This document shows, one piece after another, positions 44,984 through 53,761 of a DNA stretch of 64,000 nt. Numbering within the stretch: the first letter of the stretch is position 1; the number at the start of each line of letters is the position of its first letter. The notes under the pieces were generated by a model. It was not told the DNA's origin. It was given only the letters and a program-made list of their open reading frames with translations, and searched no databases. Location of the stretch: positions 124,001 to 188,000 of the forward strand of contig NZ_CP100426.1 of NCBI RefSeq assembly GCF_023151555.2. The letters are read 5' to 3'. The stretch comes from Photobacterium sp. CCB-ST2H9 (GTDB lineage: Bacteria; Pseudomonadota; Gammaproteobacteria; Enterobacterales; Vibrionaceae). The translations under genes and the position numbers were made by a program.

Positions 44984-45517
44984 TCAGCCCCGCGATGGCG
45001 GGTATTGTGCAAACATTTCTCCGACCTGTTCCTGAATAAAACTCTGCCGTGCTGACGGCGTCATGCTTTCTGACAGTTGCCGACGGGAAATCGAACGCCA
45101 GATCACTTTATTTGTTTTATTATCAATCAGCTCGACGATCAGTTTGCCGTAGGTATATTCACGAAAACGTACCGGCGTTGAATAGGCAATACTGCTGTAT
45201 CGGTAACCCACACCAAATCCGACGGATGTGCCGTATGAATCGAAATCCGTCATTTCCCGGATGTAAGGATTTACGGTCAGATCAGCCTTTCCCTCACCCT
45301 CAGCGGGTTGCAATCCTTTATAACGTAACTCTCGTTTGATGGTTTCTTCCAGTCGATCCTTATCAAGGCTGACAATCGAGGATTGAGGCACTTCGGCGAA
45401 CTGATAAGTGTGATACTGGCTGAAGTCCACGCTGGCATTGTAATCAGTCGCAACTTTAGCGCTGCATCCGCCCAGCAGAATCAGGAAACAGGGAACAAGG
45501 CTCAGTAAGGCTCGCAT
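44984..45517 (-). CDS. DUF4136-type lipoprotein
   Basis: 177 residues from ATG 45517, chosen because GAGGA lies 8 bases upstream; the longer frame runs into the opposite gene. Signal peptide with lipobox LLGGC (Cys 19). The body holds YNASVDFSQYHTYQF, ADLTVNPYIR, GVGYRY and LIVELIDNKTNKVIWR, the DUF4136 pattern. An outer-membrane-directed lipoprotein of unknown function. Divergent from the gene at 45654. Confidence 0.85.
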   Translation of the reverse strand: MRALLSLVPCFLILLGGCSAKVATDYNASVDFSQYHTYQFAEVPQSSIVSLDKDRLEETIKRELRYKGLQPAEGEGKADLTVNPYIREMTDFDSYGTSVGFGVGYRYSSIAYSTPVRFREYTYGKLIVELIDNKTNKVIWRSISRRQLSESMTPSARQSFIQEQVGEMFAQYPPSRG

Positions 45518-45653
45518 ATCATTTGTCCTCGTTGTCCGAAGGTTATTTGAACGGTACCCGCCGGATATCCGTACAGTTATCGTTTGTTTTGAGTATAGCG
45601 TTTCCGCCGATTCTATAATCAAGGCACTGAGACAGTCGTGACAGGAGTAACGC

Positions 45654-46208
45654 ATGAGATGCGCTTTCGTTTGCCTTGGCGTGGCACTGTTCATGGCTGG
45701 GATACTGGCGCATCAGCTGTTTGCGGCTGATGAACGGCACCATCACCCGTCGATGGATATCATCAGCCTTTCCCGTGATTTCATCCGGCAGACGACTGTC
45801 ATACAGCTAAGTTCCCCAAAAGAGTCACCACAAGAATCCATGCGAGAGTCCTGGCGAGAGTCACTCCGGGCAGATGCGCCCGAAGATTCCCTCATCCCTG
45901 GAGTGCTGATTCATCCGGTGGAGGGTTATATTGAGTTTGAGCGTGCCTGGTGTTTTTCAACGCGATACTCAGATGAAGACTATCAGGCGCAGATAAGCGT
46001 ACTCTGCCATCGGCTGGATGGGCGAATGCGAGGGGAGTGGTGTGCGGAAAACGTATCAGAGAATGCGCTTTTCAGTGCATCGTTCGGGACAGAGGGCTCA
46101 GCGTGTCAGGCTGGCGGCATCATTGCTGTGATTCATGCGTATCAGCCATTGTACTCATCACAGGACAAAAAATGGCAGTCTTTTGCAACCATCATGGGTT
46201 TTCAATAA
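45654..46208 (+). CDS. Secreted protein of unknown function
   Basis: 184 residues with a clear signal peptide (MRCAFVCLGVALFMAGILAHQLFA) and GGAG ribosome site. The mature part has a Ser/Glu/Arg-rich linker with repeats of ES..ESW.ES and four cysteines that may form two periplasmic disulfides. No family recognised. Its own promoter region is shared with the divergent DUF4136 gene. Confidence 0.65.
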   Translation: MRCAFVCLGVALFMAGILAHQLFAADERHHHPSMDIISLSRDFIRQTTVIQLSSPKESPQESMRESWRESLRADAPEDSLIPGVLIHPVEGYIEFERAWCFSTRYSDEDYQAQISVLCHRLDGRMRGEWCAENVSENALFSASFGTEGSACQAGGIIAVIHAYQPLYSSQDKKWQSFATIMGFQ

Positions 46209-46311
46209 TCGCATCTGACTCAGAAGCTGAGTTTGTGAAATACCGGGATGTTTTTTTTCATTCTGTCTGTACACTTAACTGGACTGACCAGATATTTCAC
46301 AAGGATGTAAC

Positions 46312-47121
46312 ATGACAAACTGGCAACGCCTGAAAATCACAGAAAGTGAGGGGATTGTAACGGTAGCACTGAACCGGCCGGAAAAGCTGAATGCACTGGA
46401 TATTCTGATGTTCCAGGAGCTGGATAAAGTCAGCCGCTTGCTTCGGACACGCAAAGACATCCGGGCCGTGATTGTGACCGGAGAAGGCGGAAATTTCAGC
46501 AGTGGGCTGGATGTGAAAAGTGTGGCAACTTCGCCGAAAAAGGTACTTGGTTTGCTGAAAAAATGGCTGCCGGGGAATGCGAACCTTGCGCAGCGTGTGT
46601 CCAGAAACTGGCGACTGATTCCTGTGCCGGTTATTGCGGTGATTGAAGGACGTTGTTATGGGGGCGGTACACAGATTGTACTGGGAGCCGATTTTCGGTT
46701 CACGACCCCGGACGCAGAGCTTTCGATTATGGAAGTCCGCTGGGGGCTGGTGCCCGACATGGCAGGTTTGTTGTCGCTGCGTGAACTGGTTGCCAAGGAT
46801 GTCGCCATGAAGCTGACCATGACCGGAGAAATTATTTCCGGGGAACGGGCACAGCAGTTAGGTCTGGTGACAGAAATCCACAATGATCCCTTGAGTGCAG
46901 CGCAGACATTTGCGTATCAGCTGTGTCAGGCATCCCCGGATGCCATTGCAGCCATTAAGTCCACGACAAACAAGAGCTGGGTCCGGAGCGAACGAGCTTT
47001 GCTTGCCAAAGAAACCTTCAGTCAGCTACGGCTGATCCTGGGGAAAAATTTCAAAATTGCCGGTATTCGTCAGCGCAATAATCCTGACAGGGCTTATCAG
47101 AAGCGCCAGTCTTTTTGGTAA
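46312..47121 (+). CDS. Enoyl-CoA hydratase/isomerase family protein (crotonase)
   Basis: 269 residues. ALNRPEKLNALD starts the fold, GGNFSSGLDVKSV forms the CoA-binding loop, and GRCYGGGTQIVLGADFRF with EVRWGLVPDMAG surround the active site. The usual catalytic Glu after GGG is not evident, since Thr-Gln occupies that place, so it may be an isomerase-like or non-hydratase member. AAGGA ribosome site. Confidence 0.85.
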   Translation: MTNWQRLKITESEGIVTVALNRPEKLNALDILMFQELDKVSRLLRTRKDIRAVIVTGEGGNFSSGLDVKSVATSPKKVLGLLKKWLPGNANLAQRVSRNWRLIPVPVIAVIEGRCYGGGTQIVLGADFRFTTPDAELSIMEVRWGLVPDMAGLLSLRELVAKDVAMKLTMTGEIISGERAQQLGLVTEIHNDPLSAAQTFAYQLCQASPDAIAAIKSTTNKSWVRSERALLAKETFSQLRLILGKNFKIAGIRQRNNPDRAYQKRQSFW

Positions 47122-47194
47122 ATCAACAACTTTTCCTTATCTTGTGATATCAACAGGCTTATACTTTTTAAATGAAGATATGGAGGAAAGCCTG

Positions 47195-47773
47195 TTGGAT
47201 CAAAGTGATAAAGATGCCATCAATTTTATTGGCGCTGTCGTTGTTGTCTGTTTTGTTGTACATGTCCTGAATATGCTGATGGGCGGATATCTGATGGATT
47301 ACGGTCTTCTGCCCAGACATGTCACACATTCTATTGGTCTGGTGGCTTATCCGTTCATTCATGGTTCCTGGGCGCATTTATTCAGCAATATTGTATCTTT
47401 TGCGGCGCTGGGATATCTGGTGTCGCGTTCAGGTGTTTCCCGGTTAATGGCCGTATTTCTGATCAGCTGGGCCATCAGCGGAGCCGGCGTCTGGTTATTC
47501 GGACGAATGCACTATCATATTGGTTTAAGTGGCATTATTTACGGGCTCTGGGCATATTTACTGGTGTACGCATTATTACGCCGAAGCATTAAGTCGATTG
47601 TCATTGCGATCATTGTGATGTTTTTTTACGGTTCGATGCTCGCGGGGATCATTCCGGCACACAGCTGGATCAGTTACGAAAGCCACTTGTTTGGTGTCAT
47701 CGGTGGTGCATTTGCAGGTTACGTGTTTGCCAGACGTGATAAACAACGTGCGCTGGCAAATGTAGAACAATGA
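47195..47773 (+). CDS. Rhomboid-family intramembrane serine protease
   Basis: 192 residues from a TTG at 47195, which lies 8 bases after GGAGG; an ATG at 47180 has no ribosome site, and the full frame overlaps the crotonase gene. About six membrane segments. Catalytic Ser in GLSGIIYG, catalytic His in ESHLFGVIGG, and the conserved HGSWAHLFSN loop. Cleaves transmembrane substrates; some bacterial members act on sortase-like anchors. Followed by a DUF1840 gene after 11 bases. Confidence 0.82.
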   Translation: MDQSDKDAINFIGAVVVVCFVVHVLNMLMGGYLMDYGLLPRHVTHSIGLVAYPFIHGSWAHLFSNIVSFAALGYLVSRSGVSRLMAVFLISWAISGAGVWLFGRMHYHIGLSGIIYGLWAYLLVYALLRRSIKSIVIAIIVMFFYGSMLAGIIPAHSWISYESHLFGVIGGAFAGYVFARRDKQRALANVEQ

Positions 47774-47784
47774 GGGGAAAAGAT

Positions 47785-48120
47785 ATGTTGATTACTTTTC
47801 ACAGCAAAGCCAGTGCCAACATTACGATGTTTGGTCATGTCGCGAAACAGCTGCTGCATATGATGGGGTATTGCGAAAACGTCCCGGGCATTATTGATGT
47901 TGAAGACGTGCCCAAAGCCCTTGAAAACCTGCAGAAATCGCTGGTGGTGGCAAAGGCACAGGAAGACGCGCAACATGCCGCGGAAGCGGACAAAGAAAAG
48001 GATCCCTGGGATGATGCTGAGCCTGATATCAGTATGCTGACACGGGCGAGACCTCTGATCGAAATGCTCGAGGCAGCGATCGAGGAAGAATGCACTGTGA
48101 TGTGGGAATCAGACAGCTAA
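47785..48120 (+). CDS. DUF1840 protein
   Basis: 111 residues from ATG 47785, behind GAGGGGAAAAG. MLITFHSKASANITMFG opens the family; the C-terminal ARPLIEMLEAAIEE is also typical. Soluble, acidic, helical, function unknown. Co-transcribed with the rhomboid gene. Confidence 0.85.
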   Translation: MLITFHSKASANITMFGHVAKQLLHMMGYCENVPGIIDVEDVPKALENLQKSLVVAKAQEDAQHAAEADKEKDPWDDAEPDISMLTRARPLIEMLEAAIEEECTVMWESDS

Positions 48121-48200
48121 GCGATTCAGTGGCTAAGCATTCAACGGCTAAGCATTTAACGGTATAGCTACTCAATGACATAGCTACTCAACGACATGAA
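48115..48200. repeat. Imperfect 15-17-base tandem repeats between convergent genes
   Basis: Successive variants of one unit: AGCTAAGCGATTCAGTG, GCTAAGCATTCAACG, GCTAAGCATTTAACGG, ATAGCTACTCAATGAC, ATAGCTACTCAACGAC. The first copy includes the DUF1840 stop and the last includes the DJ-1 gene stop. Confidence 0.7.
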
Positions 48201-48825
48201 GCGGAGCAAAGGGATCGTCATCCGGATCATTTCGCCAGAGATATTCGGCATCGATTGCCACTTTCCGGGCCGCTTCTTCGCCAACGAGGAAAGTGATCAG
48301 TCCCAGCGTCATATCAAGTCCTGCCGCCGTACCGGATGAAGTAAAGGTATTTTCATCCTGTACCCATCGGGCGACAGGGCGCCAGAGTACACGGCTGTTC
48401 AGTTCACTTACCCAGTGATACTGATGTTTATTTGTTGTTGCTGATTTCCCATCCAGTAATCCAGTCTGTGCCAGCAGCGCGGAGCCGGTACAGACAGCAC
48501 AATGGATCCGGGTCTTTCTGCCCTGATGCCGCAGCCACTGAATAAGCTGCGCATTTCCCAGCCCGGCTTTGACACCACTTCCGCCCGGCACCAGGAGCAC
48601 ATCACAGAACATGTCATCTTTGAAGCTGGCATCCGCAACGACTTGTACCCCTTGCTGACTGGCAACAGCTAAACCATTTTGTGAGATCAGGGTAATACTG
48701 ACATCATCTTCAAGTCCGCATAACAGGGTAATCGGCCCACTGACATCAAGCAGGTTAAAACCGGGAAATAAGGGAATCACTATACTGAGTTCGCGCTGTT
48801 TGTCAGGGGCAAGGGCTTTTGTCAT
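48184..48825 (-). CDS. DJ-1/PfpI-family protein (GATase1-like)
   Basis: 213 residues. LLVPGGSGV precedes the nucleophile elbow AVCTGSALLAQTG with catalytic Cys; TNKHQYHW follows, and TSSGTAAGLDMTLGLI is typical of the AraC-like/isonitrile-hydratase branch. Cytoplasmic; function may be a glyoxalase, hydratase or sensor. Divergent from the AraC regulator at 48965, likely its controller. Confidence 0.87.
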   Translation of the reverse strand: MTKALAPDKQRELSIVIPLFPGFNLLDVSGPITLLCGLEDDVSITLISQNGLAVASQQGVQVVADASFKDDMFCDVLLVPGGSGVKAGLGNAQLIQWLRHQGRKTRIHCAVCTGSALLAQTGLLDGKSATTNKHQYHWVSELNSRVLWRPVARWVQDENTFTSSGTAAGLDMTLGLITFLVGEEAARKVAIDAEYLWRNDPDDDPFAPLHVVE

Positions 48826-48964
48826 TACTTTGCTTCTTTCATTCAGGGTTTACTTACCGTAAAGCATAGTTCTTCAGCCGCTTATTCAAAAAATTCGGTT
48901 CGTGAACCGCGTGATATTCGTTAAGCTAAGACTGACTTTTGAGCCAACTATACAGAAGACGAAG

Positions 48965-49672
48965 ATGGTCCGACTCTCGATTCGAAGCTATTCTCTGGAA
49001 ATGCGTGCTCACGCGCATGACTATCATCAGCTGGTGTTTCCTCTGGCAGGAAACATCACCATGGAAATGTCTGATTTCAGGGGAAAGGTTGGGCCAGGGC
49101 AGTGTATTGTCATTCCGGCAACAAGTCGCCACGGGTTTAAAGCTGATGAAAAAAGCCGTTTTCTGGTGGCAGACACAGAGCGCCTGCCAGCAGAGATGTT
49201 GCAATTGCCAAGATCGCTTTTTACGGTTTCTCCGGAGTTAGCCGCATATTGTCATTTTCTGGATTTACAACTGTCTCGGTCTGCGCAACCGGAACTGGTG
49301 CAAAGTCTGTCGGTCTTGTTTACCGGCTTATTGGCGGATCAGAAGATGAATGTCGTTCGTGACCTTCGTATTGCCCGGGTTGTTGAAGCGCTGAACCGGG
49401 ATATCAGTCTGTCTCCGCCACTGAGCGAACTGGCTGCTTTGGCCTGCCTGAGCCTGAGTCAGTATAAGGCATTGTTTAAGGCGCAACTCGGGATGACAAC
49501 GGGTCAGTATCTGCAACAGCAACGGATGCAGAAAGCCAGAGCACTGTTGTCTCATTCTGATTTGCCTGTTTCGCATATCGCAGAGCAGGTTGGCTTCAGC
49601 GACCTGTCTGCGTTCAGCCGCCGCTTTTCTGCGCACTGGGGCGAGACACCGCGACAGATCCGTCACCGTTAG
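48965..49672 (+). CDS. AraC-family regulator
   Basis: 235 residues from ATG 48965 (GAAGACGAAG upstream; a longer frame from 48902 lacks a ribosome site). Small cupin sensor (RAHAHDYHQLVFPLAGNI) and a C-terminal double HTH (LSELAALACLSLSQYKALFK, VSHIAEQVGFSDLSAFSRRF). Divergent from the DJ-1 family gene. Confidence 0.86.
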   Translation: MVRLSIRSYSLEMRAHAHDYHQLVFPLAGNITMEMSDFRGKVGPGQCIVIPATSRHGFKADEKSRFLVADTERLPAEMLQLPRSLFTVSPELAAYCHFLDLQLSRSAQPELVQSLSVLFTGLLADQKMNVVRDLRIARVVEALNRDISLSPPLSELAALACLSLSQYKALFKAQLGMTTGQYLQQQRMQKARALLSHSDLPVSHIAEQVGFSDLSAFSRRFSAHWGETPRQIRHR

Positions 49673-49800
49673 GCCTGCAGATACTTCTGATTCAACTCCG
49701 GCTTTTCAAAAGAGTGAATCGGCTTTTGGGCAAAATCTGAAATACCTGTCTGCGTTATGCTGTTGGCAGTTAACAACATAGAAATCAATACGGAGTGGTG

Positions 49801-50136
49801 ATGTTGATTGAATGGCAGGATTTTGAAAAAGTCGATTTACGGGTAGGGCAGATCGTCGCAGTAGAAGCATTCCCTGAAGCCAGAAGGCCCGCATATAAGC
49901 TTTTTCTGGACTTCGGTCCGGATATTGGTCAGCGAAAAAGCAGTGCTCAGATTACAGACTTGTATGAGGCAAACGAATTGATTGGCAAGAAAGTCATGGC
50001 AGTCGTGAATTTTCCGGCCAAGCAGATTGGCCCGTTTATGTCGGAATGTCTGGTCACCGGTTTTTATCGGGACGATGGTGCTGTGGTTTTGGCAGTGCCG
50101 GATCAGGACATTCCGGTTGGCGCGCGGCTGGGCTGA
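49801..50136 (+). CDS. csaA: CsaA-type tRNA-binding protein
   Basis: 111 residues, ATG 49801 behind GGAG. The OB-fold sequence is close to Csa[62 protein letters not shown]. Binds tRNA and has chaperone or secretion-related activity in Bacillus. Single gene. Confidence 0.9.
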   Translation: MLIEWQDFEKVDLRVGQIVAVEAFPEARRPAYKLFLDFGPDIGQRKSSAQITDLYEANELIGKKVMAVVNFPAKQIGPFMSECLVTGFYRDDGAVVLAVPDQDIPVGARLG

Positions 50137-50183
50137 TGTGCGTTGCCGTTCGGCGGGCAAAGCTGCCCGCTGATGGTGGAAAC

Positions 50184-50948
50184 TTACTGAGAATGAATAT
50201 GGCCAAGGTAAAGCTGTGTGTCGTATTCAAATGCGATGCGCCCGTTGACCTGATAAGTCTGATGTAATTGAGTGAGTGAACGGATAAGTTGAGTGTAATG
50301 GGCGGAGCCTTCCTGAGGGCAGTATGAAACCGAACGGACCCGGCCAATCAGTGCCTCCAGATCCATGCTTTGGCTGTTGTCAAAGGAAAGGCGTTTCATT
50401 TCACCCGCCGCAAAGAACTGACTGATATCGTTATCGCTCAGGTTCATGTGGTTCACCCGGGCATAATCTGGACTGAATTGTCGAAGCATGGCGTCGTATT
50501 CTTGCTGAAGTGGTGATGTCAGCCGACGCCTGTTCCAGATCAGAGCCAGATAAGCATCCGGTTTTGCAATGCGCTGAAATTCAAGCCGGGTTTCTTCGTT
50601 ACAAAACCAGTGAAAGGATTGGGCGGCAGTAATGAGGTCAACCGAGTGATCCGGTAAGCTGATATGTTCTGCCGGCGCTTTGAGGCTGGTGTAACCGGGT
50701 TCTCCGGACAATAACTCGTCCGCAGTCTGTCGCATGGCATCATTGGGTTCAACAGCACAGACCTGAAGCCCCCTGTCCAGTAAGAGGCGGGTGAGGATCC
50801 CTGTACCGGCTCCGACATCTGTAACTGAAGACCGTTGATCTACCCCTGTGATTGTCAGAAGTGCTGTGATCACCTCCTGAGGATATCCGGGGCGGTACTT
50901 CTGGTAATCGTCTGCTCTGTCTGAAAAGCGTTCTGTCGGTTGCGTCAT
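50184..50948 (-). CDS. Class I SAM-dependent methyltransferase
   Basis: 254 residues. Motif I TDVGAGTGILTRLLLDRG binds SAM; VCAVEPNDAMR and DLITAAQSFHWF follow in order, as in UbiE/trans-aconitate-like small-molecule methyltransferases. Substrate unknown. Possibly in one unit with the HAD and CPBP genes upstream of it on the same strand. Confidence 0.87.
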   Translation of the reverse strand: MTQPTERFSDRADDYQKYRPGYPQEVITALLTITGVDQRSSVTDVGAGTGILTRLLLDRGLQVCAVEPNDAMRQTADELLSGEPGYTSLKAPAEHISLPDHSVDLITAAQSFHWFCNEETRLEFQRIAKPDAYLALIWNRRRLTSPLQQEYDAMLRQFSPDYARVNHMNLSDNDISQFFAAGEMKRLSFDNSQSMDLEALIGRVRSVSYCPQEGSAHYTQLIRSLTQLHQTYQVNGRIAFEYDTQLYLGHIHSQ

Positions 50949-50975
50949 TCTTCTCGTCCCTGAGTGATTCTCATG

Positions 50976-51611
50976 TTACTGATTCAACTGTAGTATTTGC
51001 TCCGGACGGTCAAACAGATATTCAGGGTGTTCGAGTTCCAGTTCTTTCTGCGAGCCATAACCCCAGAGTACCCCGGCCGATTGCAGGCCATTGTGATGGG
51101 CTGCGCTCATATCTACGGCCCGGTCACCAATCATGACGGCGTGCTGGGTAATGGTGTACCGCTGCCGCAGCCCTTCCAGTTGTTGCCACTTTTCAATGCC
51201 GATATCACCGCCGTTAATGAATTCGAAACAGCTGTCCAGTTCAAATAACGTCAGGATTTTTTTTGCAAAGTCGGCACGCTTGGAAGTACAGATCCCCATT
51301 CGGACGCCCTGATCGTGCAGGGTCAGCAGCGTTTCTTTGACGCCGTCATAGAGGGTATTTTCGGCATATCCCATGTCTGCGTACCGCTCACGATATTTAG
51401 CGACCAGGCTGGCGATAAATGGTTTCTCGTGCGTTTGCGTCAGTGCGATGAAGGTTTTATCCAGCGGCGGGCCAATGTGAGCCGCAATTGTTGCTTCCGG
51501 CAGCTCGGGCAGATCATGATGGGATAAGGCGTAATTGAATGATTTGACGATTCCCTCCCTGGGGTCACTGATCGTACCGTCCAGGTCGAACACCAGATGG
51601 TCGTGTTTCAT
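50976..51611 (-). CDS. HAD-family phosphatase, phosphoglycolate-phosphatase-like
   Basis: 211 residues from ATG 51611, chosen because AAGGAG lies 6 bases before it; the preceding ATG touches the ribosome site. Motif I VFDLDGTISD, motif II ICTSKR, and the GDRAVDMSAAHHNG acid motif. Gph/PGMB-like cap domain between. Hydrolyses small phosphate esters; exact substrate unknown. Confidence 0.86.
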   Translation of the reverse strand: MKHDHLVFDLDGTISDPREGIVKSFNYALSHHDLPELPEATIAAHIGPPLDKTFIALTQTHEKPFIASLVAKYRERYADMGYAENTLYDGVKETLLTLHDQGVRMGICTSKRADFAKKILTLFELDSCFEFINGGDIGIEKWQQLEGLRQRYTITQHAVMIGDRAVDMSAAHHNGLQSAGVLWGYGSQKELELEHPEYLFDRPEQILQLNQ

Positions 51612-51633
51612 GTTCATCTCCTTGTGAGGTCTG

Positions 51634-52386
51634 TTAGGAACCGGATGTATTTAGTCCCAACATGAGGGTCAGGCCAAATAAGGTCCAGTCATTGATAATA
51701 TGAGCGCCTGTGGATACCCAAATACTTTTGGTTTTTATGTAAGCCAGTGATAAACAGAGTCTGGCTGTTCCAATCACCAGCAGACACTGTACGAGATTCC
51801 AGTCATAGGTTGGTAAATGGGCCAGACCAAAGCACACCGCAGTGATAAACCATGCCAGGATCACGGACTGGCTCCGCGATAGTGCGCCATGCGTGTAAAA
51901 GGCATACATCAGCGCAAGAAAAGGCAGGATGGTAAAAACTTCTTCTCCAAACAACTGGGGCAGCGTTTTGAGAAAAAACAGAAATCGTTCAAAGGTGCCG
52001 GCATCTGCCAGGTGAGCCATCGCCTGATTGGGGTTGGCACTGTAGAGTTTCAGCACAAGCAGCCCAACTACCACACTGACGATGACGTTGAGGAAGCCGA
52101 TGAGGAGCATCCACTTCAGATGATTACGGGTCACAGGCCGGAAAATAGCACGCCAGTGCGTTGGTGTGATTTTGGACAGACAGAACAGAGGTATGGCAAA
52201 AAACAGGATTGCAGGGATAAATTGTCCGAAGGGTGTCGAGAATAAAGGCAAAGGCGCGATGAGCACAGCAAAACCGGCTAACACGGACAGTAGGATCATC
52301 CCCCACAACACCGGCCGGATCGCTGTCGGCTGGTTATTGTAAAAAGGAAAATCATCTTTGGATGAGCCATTGAAAGCCTGATTCAT
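51634..52386 (-). CDS. CPBP-family intramembrane protease-like protein
   Basis: 250 residues, about seven to eight membrane segments. The three family motifs are partly present: FGEEVFTILPF (EE kept, but the Arg of EExxxR is absent), FGLAHLPTYDW (His kept) and GAHIINDW (HxxxN-like). The missing Arg and altered first motif leave activity uncertain. Members process or modify membrane peptides, for example bacteriocin immunity. Confidence 0.8.
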   Translation of the reverse strand: MNQAFNGSSKDDFPFYNNQPTAIRPVLWGMILLSVLAGFAVLIAPLPLFSTPFGQFIPAILFFAIPLFCLSKITPTHWRAIFRPVTRNHLKWMLLIGFLNVIVSVVVGLLVLKLYSANPNQAMAHLADAGTFERFLFFLKTLPQLFGEEVFTILPFLALMYAFYTHGALSRSQSVILAWFITAVCFGLAHLPTYDWNLVQCLLVIGTARLCLSLAYIKTKSIWVSTGAHIINDWTLFGLTLMLGLNTSGS

Positions 52387-52501
52387 CGCTGTCCTTCTTA
52401 TGAATTTGAGTGCGCATGATTGTAGATGAAAAGAGAATACTGGTCATGAATCCGTGTAATGGGCTACAGTGGCAATACATTTGATTCATCAGGATATTCT
52501 C

Positions 52502-53167
52502 ATGCCTCTTCTCGACTGCGTGGAAGTGAACCCCAGAGTAAAACCAACAGCGTCGGTCATCTGGTTACACGGGCTCGGCTCGAACGGACACGATTTTGAA
52601 GCCATACTGCCTGAATTAAAGTTACCTGCAAATGCACCGGTTCGCTTTATTTTTCCACATGCCCCTTCAATGCCTGTGACAGTGAACGGCGGCATGGTGA
52701 TGCCTGCCTGGTACGATATTCTGGAAATGGGCATCGGTCGTAAACTGGACAAAGCCCAGTTGCTTGAATCATCACAAAAGATAGCCGGATTGATTGATCG
52801 CGAGCGTGCCCGTGGGATTGCCAGTAACAGAATCATCCTGGCCGGATTTTCTCAGGGCGGCGCAGTGGCATATCAGACCGCGTTGACGTATCCGCACCCG
52901 CTGGCAGGTCTGCTGGCTCTGTCGACGTATTTCCCAACGTCCAGACGCATTGAAGTTTCACCTGCCAATCAGCATCTGCCTATCGAAGTGATGCATGGCA
53001 GTTATGATCCGGTTGTATTGCCGTCGTTAGGGAAAGATGCAGTCGATGATTTGGAAGCGCTCGGATTTCATCCGCACTGGCGTCTGTACCCGATGGAACA
53101 TCAGGTATGCATGCAGCAAGTCAAAGACATCGCGGCCTGGCTGAAGCATACCCTGCAAATTCAATGA
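52502..53167 (+). CDS. Phospholipase/carboxylesterase (EstB-like)
   Basis: 221 residues from ATG 52502 (AGGA upstream). WLHGLGSNGHDFE, the nucleophile LAGFSQGGAVAYQ, HGSYDPVV (Asp) and PMEHQVCMQQ (His) form the triad of the carboxylesterase 2/acyl-protein-thioesterase family. Cytoplasmic esterase. Confidence 0.92.
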   Translation: MPLLDCVEVNPRVKPTASVIWLHGLGSNGHDFEAILPELKLPANAPVRFIFPHAPSMPVTVNGGMVMPAWYDILEMGIGRKLDKAQLLESSQKIAGLIDRERARGIASNRIILAGFSQGGAVAYQTALTYPHPLAGLLALSTYFPTSRRIEVSPANQHLPIEVMHGSYDPVVLPSLGKDAVDDLEALGFHPHWRLYPMEHQVCMQQVKDIAAWLKHTLQIQ

Positions 53168-53181
53168 TGATTGATGTATTC

Positions 53182-53212
53182 CCGGCTGTCGCTATGGCAG
53201 CCGGATTATTTT
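53182..53212 (+). terminator. Terminator after the carboxylesterase gene
   Basis: CCGGCTG (53182-53188) and CAGCCGG (53198-53204) form a 7-bp stem followed by ATTATTTT. It overlaps the end of the opposite PH-domain gene. Confidence 0.65.
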
Positions 53213-53586
53213 CCTGCCACTTTGCCAGCCAGTAATCCTTGCAGCTTGTAGATGTTGGTTTTGCTGCCAAATTCCATACCTAATGGCTCATGCTGGCCCG
53301 AGACCCAGATTTTCAGCTCTGCATCCAAATCAAAATTCCCGGTTGATTCCACCAGGAACATGGTGATGGATTTGTACGGAATTGAACGGTACTCCACTTT
53401 CCGGCCTGTCATTCCTTGTTTATCGATCAGGATCAGGCGTCGGTCAGTCAGGATCAGCATGTCCCGAATCAGTTTATAGGCCAGCTCGATCTCCTCACCG
53501 GGGCCGAGGATGGCACTGAGTTCTTCAGTGGCTTCCTGATTTTCCATTTCACCTGCATTACCAAGTAGCTTATCCAGAAGTCCCAT
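53206..53586 (-). CDS. Bacterial PH-domain protein
   Basis: 126 residues from ATG 53586 (AAGGA upstream); the longer frame lacks a ribosome site. After a short helical N-terminus the beta-rich core (GPGEEIELAYKLIRDMLILT, DRRLILIDKQG, YRSIPYKSITMF) is that of the bPH/YvbH-like fold. Soluble; function unknown. Confidence 0.82.
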   Translation of the reverse strand: MGLLDKLLGNAGEMENQEATEELSAILGPGEEIELAYKLIRDMLILTDRRLILIDKQGMTGRKVEYRSIPYKSITMFLVESTGNFDLDAELKIWVSGQHEPLGMEFGSKTNIYKLQGLLAGKVAGK

Positions 53587-53761
53587 GTCATTTTCCTTAA
53601 ATATCAGTGTGCTCACGCGAGGTGAGGAATATGTGACGTGGTTTAAACAATACGCGCCTTTGTCAGAAGATGCCAGAGTTGCGAATTGACAGAAAGGCAT
53701 TTGACTGTATATTTAAACAGTATTTTAGTGCTTGGATTTGACGTTTCATGGAGGAGGCTCA

